From the NCBI GenBank assembly GCA_015499995.1, contig JADNRV010000621.1, positions 1 through 21,459 on the forward strand: DNA of 21,459 nucleotides, written 5' to 3'. The notes under the pieces are model-generated. The model saw nothing but the letters and a program-made list of their open reading frames with translations, searched no databases and was not told the DNA's origin. Source of the stretch: Flammula alnicola (taxonomy: Eukaryota; Basidiomycota; Agaricomycetes; Agaricales; Strophariaceae). Positions 16,634 to 21,459 of this stretch are shown here, in pieces. Position 1 is the stretch's first letter. Every line of letters starts with the position of its first letter. Made by a program: the position numbers and the translations under genes.

Positions 16634-19011
16634 TCAATCATAACCCTTCCCACTTCTCTGCTTCACTCGTTTCATCTTTTTGTGCTTTTTACCCGAATCC
16701 GCATTCTGCTGTAACAACGCTATGAGGCGTGCTTGCTTGACGGGAATGGGAGTACCGTCGTTCGCCACCGCGTTTTGATGAGGGTAAGACTTGAGCCTTG
16801 AAAATTCTTTGCCGCTTTCTTGAACGAAAGGTTTGGCATTAAGAGAAGAATTCTTTTCGAAGAAGTCCTGATCGACTGTGCGTGATTTGCTTCCAATGGC
16901 TTGAGCTGGAAGTATACTTCCATCGGGAGCTGTAGGTATCACGTTCGAAGGCACAAATGTATCAGAGTCTTTGCCAACTCTGGTAACAGGCGCGCGTTTC
17001 TTTCCGGACGCCCGTATCAGCGCATTTTTGTGAGTTGGTTGGTTGAATTCCTCTTCCGAAATAGCAGGAGGAGGATGGCAGAAGAGAAGCTTTCCATTCA
17101 CGTAATCTTTTAGAATGTATCGAGCTGAACGGGCTTCGTCGGGGTTACCCTGTCCTGATCGCACATATCCACGAGCAACTGGAAAGAGGTTAGAAACTAG
17201 CGAAACCACAAGCACAACAATAACGAGACATACTGGCATACGAAATAAGGAAATTCTCGGCCGTGACACTACCATCTCCTCCTTCTTCTACCCCACGAAC
17301 TTTGATAGTCAGTCCGTATGTTGCTTCAAGGATATCTTTGGGTAGTCTCTTCGTGAGTAGGGCCACGGGACCTGTATATTCTCTCAGTTGATCGATCGGC
17401 AATACACCATCGCAAACCAGGTCGGCCTTTGTCGTAGCGAACTGGGGGAAAACCAGACCTGGACAATCACACAGAACGATGGAATCTGACAGATGGATGG
17501 TCTGGAAATGTTTCGTCTTTCCGGGCGTGGAAGACACGCTAACTTTCTTTTCTCCAAGCAAGGAATTGATGGTGCTAGATTTCCCCACGTTCGGATAACC
17601 CACTAGTCCAACGACGAGTTTCGAAGGTGGTTTACCGGTTGAATCAGGAAATTCTTAAGAGAGATCAGAAAGGATCAAGATGAAATTTAGTCTCGCTGAA
17701 AACGCACGGGAGAGATCAGGAGCCATTTTTTCGAACATCTCTTCTAGCTCCAGCACGGAAAGAACCTTTGCTCTGGGATCTTGGCCTTCTTCAGTATCTT
17801 CTTCTGCAGAAAAATACATATCTTCTTCCTCGCTTTCTCAGAGTCGGGTGAGTTGGTGCCCGTGGTTGTTCTTCATCTTCACTTTCCTCGTCACTGCTAG
17901 AGTCCTCCCTTGATTGCTCCTCTTCTGCGCGAGCTAGTGCTTCGGCAGCATCTCTTCGAGCTTGTTGAATGGCGGCAGCATTCGCCGCAGAATAGAAGGC
18001 ATAATGAATACCTTGTTGATCGAAATAGTCCGCCCATTGAACTCTGACAAAAAGGTGAACTTTGAAAGCTCAAACTTTGAATTGGTCATTTTTTGGCTTA
18101 CCTCTGTTGCGCCGTCAGCAAATCTGCTTTATTTATCAAGAGCATGCTGCGCCTCTTGTTTTTCCCGGTCCCCGCCTCGCCTTCAGTGCCTTCAACATCT
18201 TGAACGTACGTCTCGAGGTCTTCGCATCTGAAGCGCAAAGGATTTCGAGCGTCAACGATTTGAACGACGAGGTGCGAGCGTTCGAGAACACGCCAGAGTT
18301 GCCGCCATATACTTTCGAGATTGCGCTCGAACGGTGTCAGGAGGAAGTTTTCTTGATCCTGGAGCCTTTCAAATCTTTATAACCTCAATCAAGCATAGAT
18401 ATGGCTAATAGTGACTTACTCGGCGAGTCCTCGACGCCATTCTAAAAATGAGGCCTTTTCCTGTCTATCCAACTGTGCAGTAGTCATAGATTTGGTCCAT
18501 GCAGGCCTCCTCGGCACCCTCAACCTCGTCTTATTTTCTTGATGCTTCTTCAGAACCTTTTTCTCCTCCTGTTCCGATAGAAGGTGGGGATTCTGCGAGG
18601 CAGTAGTCGTTTGCTGGATGATCTTCACATTTCGCCTCTCTAATCAATAAGTTGGAAATCTTTTCATAAGCTACATCGGTACACACCCGCTGTGAATTCC
18701 GTGCCTGCTAGTTGTGCAGTGTTCAAAAACTCGTCGAGATCGCGCTCCTGTGTCACGGATTTCAAGCGGGATGAAGCATCGACATCGACAGAATACTTTT
18801 CATTGGTAATCTAAGATAAAACTTTTTAAAATATAAAAAAAAATCGTGGTGCTTACGAGGCCTGATTCCTGAAGTTTTCGGGCATCCTTCACTTGCCTAT
18901 TTATTATCGCCCGTCCTAAACCGCTGGGGTTTTGGTCTCGACCTTTAGGAGGCTGATAAAAGGCTTATTATGAGTCTGATGTGCAGAGTAGAAGTAGAAT
19001 TGTCTGACCAT
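16634..19011 (-). CDS. LSG1: Large-subunit GTPase Lsg1 (circularly permuted), frame-broken in this sequence
   Basis: Lsg1 is the cytoplasmic GTPase that releases the export adaptor Nmd3 from pre-60S ribosomal subunits. Minus-strand exons: 19011-19009 (ATG only), 18952-18857, 18810-18687, 18639-18420, 18365-18102, 18043-17708, 17653-17234, 17178-16634, giving about 669 aa. The circular permutation is visible: DARNP (about 186-190, G5) and NKAD (about 226-229, G4) precede GYPNVGKSS (about 367-375, G1) and DCPG (about 411-414, G3). Other hallmarks are RVPRRPAWTKSMTTAQLD, PGLVFPQFATTKADLVCDG and YVRSGQGNPDEARSARYILKDY. The C-terminus is strongly basic. Within exon 18043-17708 the frame slips twice, near 17846 (a CCC run) and near 17821 (AAGAT for AAGGAT); restoring one base at each recovers an acidic linker leading to LELEEMFEKMAPDLS. 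Sequence error is the likely cause. Confidence 0.92.
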
Positions 19012-19741
19012 TAAGCAAGTATCGGATTAGTGTAAGATTGTTAGTTGAATGATGCGAACGAGATAAAAGCCCTCCGGGTCAGTGTTCGGTCGTGAAGGAA
19101 GATGCGAGATGTCTGCAAGGGAGAGGTGGTCGTAAACGAAGGTCGATACAGTCGAAAGGCTTGTAAGCAATCTTTATGCTCTTACGGTCCGAGCATGACA
19201 GATGCTCATCCGAATGCGGATAACAATCATATGATTTGATGACGTCATCGAGATTGGTGTCCTCTCGTCGGAGCCTCTCGGTTTTCGAAGTTCTCTCGCC
19301 TTGCAACCAATTCTTTTTCTTTCTCAGGTCCCACAGAGAAAGTAATTTTCATTCGGGTTTCCACTTTGCGACCACGCCCTCTCTGTTACCAACGTACCGG
19401 CAGAGACCTCTGTTTATGCGGTGGCCTTGTCGGCGAATGGTATCCAGCGACCTTTACTCCCAGAGTAAATAAAGAATTCAGCACGTCTCTTCGAGACGAC
19501 ACACCAAGTTCTCGGCCGTGTTGTGGCCACGAATAAAGCGCAACGCCCGAATCTTGACTTTTCCAGTAGAGAGGAGGTGGATGAAACTATGTATGTCATA
19601 TATTTGATTGCCTGTCATGTATTAATGGCGTCTTACATTACTGCTACTACTCTCTAGGCTCAATGTTACTATTTACAAAGGTTATTTAACCTGAAGAGAT
19701 CTAGGAGTCATTCGACCTACCTGCTGCCTATAAGAGTGCCA
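19012..19741. other. Intergenic region upstream of LSG1, no supported gene
   Basis: This holds the LSG1 promoter side. Seen in it: a second CRE palindrome at 19240-19247, a hairpin CGTCTC-TTC-GAGACG at 19484-19498, and a 14-nt palindrome AGGTTATTTAACCT at 19679-19692. Open frames at 19236-19472 (+) and 19414-19599 (-) have no family resemblance, and no convincing splice map was found for them. Confidence 0.5.
19240..19247. promoter_or_regulatory. CRE/ATF-type palindrome TGACGTCA upstream of LSG1
   Basis: TGACGTCA lies within the 12-nt palindrome GATGACGTCATC (19238-19249), 229 nt upstream of the LSG1 start codon. It is the same octamer as in the LYR/lipase divergent promoter. A bZIP role is inferred. 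Confidence 0.4.
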
Positions 19742-19979
19742 TTAATGCGCAGATGAGATGGGCTTCACTGCGGATTTCCCGAGCTTAGTCCGCACCTTCC
19801 CCACTTTCGTCGCTTCTTTTCCATGTTGTACATAGACTATAGTGTTCGTAGAATCCTCGTTTTCGCCGAATGATGACTGCAACCTCTGACAGAAATTAAA
19901 TTCGCGTTTCAGCCAAGTTTCATCTTTACCTACTTAGTTTGCATATCATGCGATGCTCATGTGCCTCCAGGGCAAGCAT
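19742..19979 (-). CDS. Possible small protein, 63 aa, unknown function
   Basis: Two minus-strand exons, 19979-19930 and 19883-19742, join across a 46-nt intron (GTAAAG donor, GTCAGAG acceptor) to 63 codons plus TAA. The protein starts MLALEAHEHRMICKLSRLQS and ends with a basic tail (KEATKVGKVRTKLGKSAV, then KPISSAH). The composition of the second exon is convincingly protein-like, with an acidic NEDS patch, a beta-type TIVYVQ strand and a Lys-rich end. No family is recognised. It may be the 3' end of a longer gene whose upstream exons I could not place; an in-frame stop near 20050 limits simple extension. It would be divergent from the zinc-finger gene. Confidence 0.4.
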
Positions 19980-20245
19980 GGTGAGGCTATGGCGCTCTCG
20001 ACCTTGATTATTCTTTGAATAAATGGAGAAAAGCCGAAACGCCTTTCAGCAGATTCTTTCTGGACTTGACAGGGAGGCGGGACCGACGCGTTTATTTGTA
20101 TCATCGATATCTATAGGTTTTCAGCACAGCATTTCTCTTGCTCTGTAACTTCATGAGCCTCAACCCAATTGCCAACTGACCGAGTTAACTGTAAGAGCCT
20201 CTTCCAGTCGTTCACCACGTTATGGCCTCTCTTCCGTCCCTCCTT

Positions 20246-20278
20246 CCTCAAAACCAGCCATCCTCAAAAACCAGCCAT
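20246..20278 (+). repeat. 16/17-nt tandem duplication in the zinc-finger gene leader
   Basis: CCTCAAAACCAGCCAT (20246-20261) is followed directly by CCTCAAAAACCAGCCAT (20262-20278). The copies differ only by one A in the A-run. They lie in the exon just before the intron that splits the start codon. Confidence 0.8.
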
Positions 20279-20285
20279 TCAGGAT

Positions 20286-20693
20286 AGTAAGCTTGTTTCT
20301 TTAATGAATTTGACTTCTTATCTCACCTCCGACAGTGACAACTACACCGGACCAGATAAAGAATCCATTTGGAAAAGCTACCAATCCTGAATCGTCAGTT
20401 TCAAGTCCTTTATATATGTGCCGGCTTTCGCTCATTAATGTTCAATATGCAGAACGCCCCTCTTTATCTGTGCGCTTGACCGTAAGGCATAACATTTCTC
20501 AAGGGGAATGCCATTCATCCATGCCATCGCGAATTATACATGTTATGGCCTGTCGTGAACTGCAGAATGTTACCGCCTCCTGCCTAATCACAAGGTTCTT
20601 ATGGCGCATCGCAAGAAGGAGCACTCAGGCCATGCGGAGGACGAATCCAATATTATCACCTGGAACGCGACCAGTCCATCGCAGACCCAGTGA
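20286..20693 (+). CDS. Small single C2H2 zinc-finger protein, 71 aa
   Basis: Coding exons: base 20286 (the A of ATG, at the end of the leader exon), 20336-20393, 20453-20481 and 20566-20693. Introns are 20287-20335 (GTAAGC...GACAG), 20394-20452 (GTCAGT...TGCAG) and 20482-20565 (GTAAGG...TGCAG). The first intron divides the start codon: A from the leader exon and TG from the next, giving MTTTPDQIKNPFGKATNPES. The finger is CALDQCYRLLPNHKVLMAHR then KKEH, a C-x4-C-x12-H-x4-H pattern (C26, C31, H44, H49), with an intron cutting between the cysteines. After it come acidic residues and IITWN. It is a one-finger protein with no other domain, so a nucleic-acid- or protein-binding role is possible but unproven. 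No in-frame ATG was found further upstream in the leader exon. Confidence 0.75.
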
Positions 20694-20991
20694 GACGCTG
20701 AGAGTGTACTCAAAGCTCGCAACTCTAGACGATGACACAAGCCGTACGAGTCCAAGATTCGACCACGGCGACCTCGTATACACCATTCTCGGTCCCTGAT
20801 AATCATCACCTTTCAACTTAGAGGTAGCGCAGGCGGCCGGGCTTCAATTTAGTACAGGCCATTTGCACGAAGATGCAACTCGATGATGCGATCAGGCTGC
20901 AAGTTGGTAGATAGGTTGTTAGAGGGCATTGCAACTTGGTATATAACTGTTTTCGAGATGTCGGAATACTTAAGATGCTTTGAAGGCAGCT
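20694..20991. other. 3' flank of the zinc-finger gene, nothing recognised
   Basis: No exon, repeat or RNA signal stands out. The plus-strand frame that runs on to 20799 is out of phase with the zinc-finger exons and has no recognisable content. Confidence 0.5.
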
Positions 20992-21411
20992 TCAGTTGGT
21001 CTCTTGCTTGACTGGTTCCCAGAGTTGGAATTGTGTCAACTGTACGACGCCAAATCGCAAGCCCAAAGCCGCAAGAGGTCCGTCATCGCTGTGGTTGCGA
21101 GGGAGATTGGAGTTATCACCATCAAGACTAAAAAATTGACTTGATGGTGGGATATTGGGGTTGAGAGAGACCAGTAGATAGATGAATGCATGGCCAAGGC
21201 AAACAGAGGCAAATGCCAGTGACACAAATCTGCCAGTCACTCTCTCAAATCTCAACGCTGCGAATGAACACTTCCTCGTCGTCGTCCGTCTCCTGATCCA
21301 CAGACGACACAGTGCTCTCCCACCCCTCTCATTTCTCTTCTCGTTTCCACCCTGACCCCAGCCGTTTATATTCATCAAGACTTTTTCTCCCGTCAACCCT
21401 TTTTTTACCAC
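20992..21411 (-). CDS. Weak hypothetical ORF, 139 aa with one possible membrane segment
   Basis: An unspliced minus-strand frame starts at 21411 and ends TGA at 20992. The N-terminal 50 residues are Arg/Gly-rich. A hydrophobic stretch FVSLAFASVCLGHAFIYLLV (about 63-82) could span a membrane, followed by a soluble tail ending in QLTQFQLWEPVKQETN. I recognise no family, and a second overlapping frame (21227-21036) is also open and hydrophobic, so the true frame or exon structure is unclear. It may be part of a gene that continues beyond the right edge. Confidence 0.25.
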   Translation of the reverse strand: MVKKGLTGEKVLMNINGWGQGGNEKRNERGGRALCRLWIRRRTTTRKCSFAALRFERVTGRFVSLAFASVCLGHAFIYLLVSLNPNIPPSSQFFSLDGDNSNLPRNHSDDGPLAALGLRFGVVQLTQFQLWEPVKQETN

Positions 21412-21459
21412 GAAGCTCTGTTTAGCGTTTAGCCATACCGTCTTTCATAGGCTCCAGGA

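Noticed and set aside
14117..18043. Calling the kinase and LSG1 pseudogenes
   Set aside because: Every break is one base of the same sign, and all catalytic motifs and splice sites are intact, which fits sequence error better than decay.
19236..19472. 78-aa plus-strand ORF starting at the second CRE site
   Set aside because: Phe/Ser/Arg-rich, no family, and attempted splice maps (GTTTTC...CTCAG, GTAATT...GGCAG) gave no recognisable protein.
20335..20799. 154-aa plus-strand ORF covering the zinc-finger locus
   Set aside because: It reads through two introns. The spliced frame instead gives a perfect C2H2 finger, so the long ORF is accidental.
1..21459. Phage, CRISPR, operon or biosynthetic gene cluster content
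   Set aside because: Intron-rich eukaryotic genes on alternating strands, no repeat-spacer arrays, and a lone P450 without backbone synthase or terpene cyclase neighbours.

Overview
The window reads as nuclear DNA of a basidiomycete fungus, most likely an Agaricomycete. The genes lie close together on both strands. Most are cut by short introns of about 46-84 nt with GTNNGT-type donors, pyrimidine-rich acceptors and branch points such as TACTAAC. The recognisable proteins (Sec8, Lsg1, an FHA checkpoint kinase, a Cup1-like LYR protein, a TGL2-type lipase, a microsomal P450, S-formylglutathione hydrolase) are typical fungal housekeeping or metabolic genes. No CRISPR array, rRNA, intact tRNA or complete transposon was seen. 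All exon maps were built by hand from reading frame, splice signals and remembered family motifs.

Layout. 1-2077 (+): 3' part of SEC8. 2157-3305 (-): LYR/Cup1-like protein, tail to tail with SEC8. 3344-5517 (+): Ser-His-Asp lipase, head to head with the LYR gene, with a CRE palindrome between the two starts. 5518-6421: intergenic. 6422-7834 (+): intronless 470-aa membrane protein of unknown role, followed by a decayed partial tandem copy of its own 3' part. 8442-9209 (-): unknown 255-aa protein. 9210-9743: intergenic, with a hammerhead-ribozyme-like motif, a Pol III B-box-like T-arm and a TATC-rich tail. 9744-10027 (+): 74-aa predicted secreted peptide. 10237-12340 (-): ten-exon cytochrome P450. 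12757-13972 (+): S-formylglutathione hydrolase. 14117-16349 (-): FHA/Chk2-type kinase. 16634-19011 (-): LSG1 GTPase. 19742-19979 (-): possible 63-aa gene. 20336-20693 (+): 71-aa single C2H2 zinc-finger protein. 20992-21411 (-): weak hypothetical ORF.

Main points of interest. (1) Eight apparent frame breaks in SEC8, the kinase and LSG1 all have the sign of one missing base, several of them in homopolymers, while about 8 kb of coding sequence between 2157 and 13972 shows none. Consensus deletions are the simplest reading. (2) There is a hammerhead-like three-way junction at 9407-9448. (3) Gene structures are extreme: an 11-nt microexon encodes the lipase nucleophile elbow, an 8-nt microexon flanked by a GC-AG intron encodes the kinase DLK, LSG1 has an exon whose only coding content is ATG, and the zinc-finger gene has its start codon split by an intron. 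The genes do not form an evident pathway or cluster. The unknowns (470 aa, 255 aa, 74 aa, 63 aa) are the least described part.
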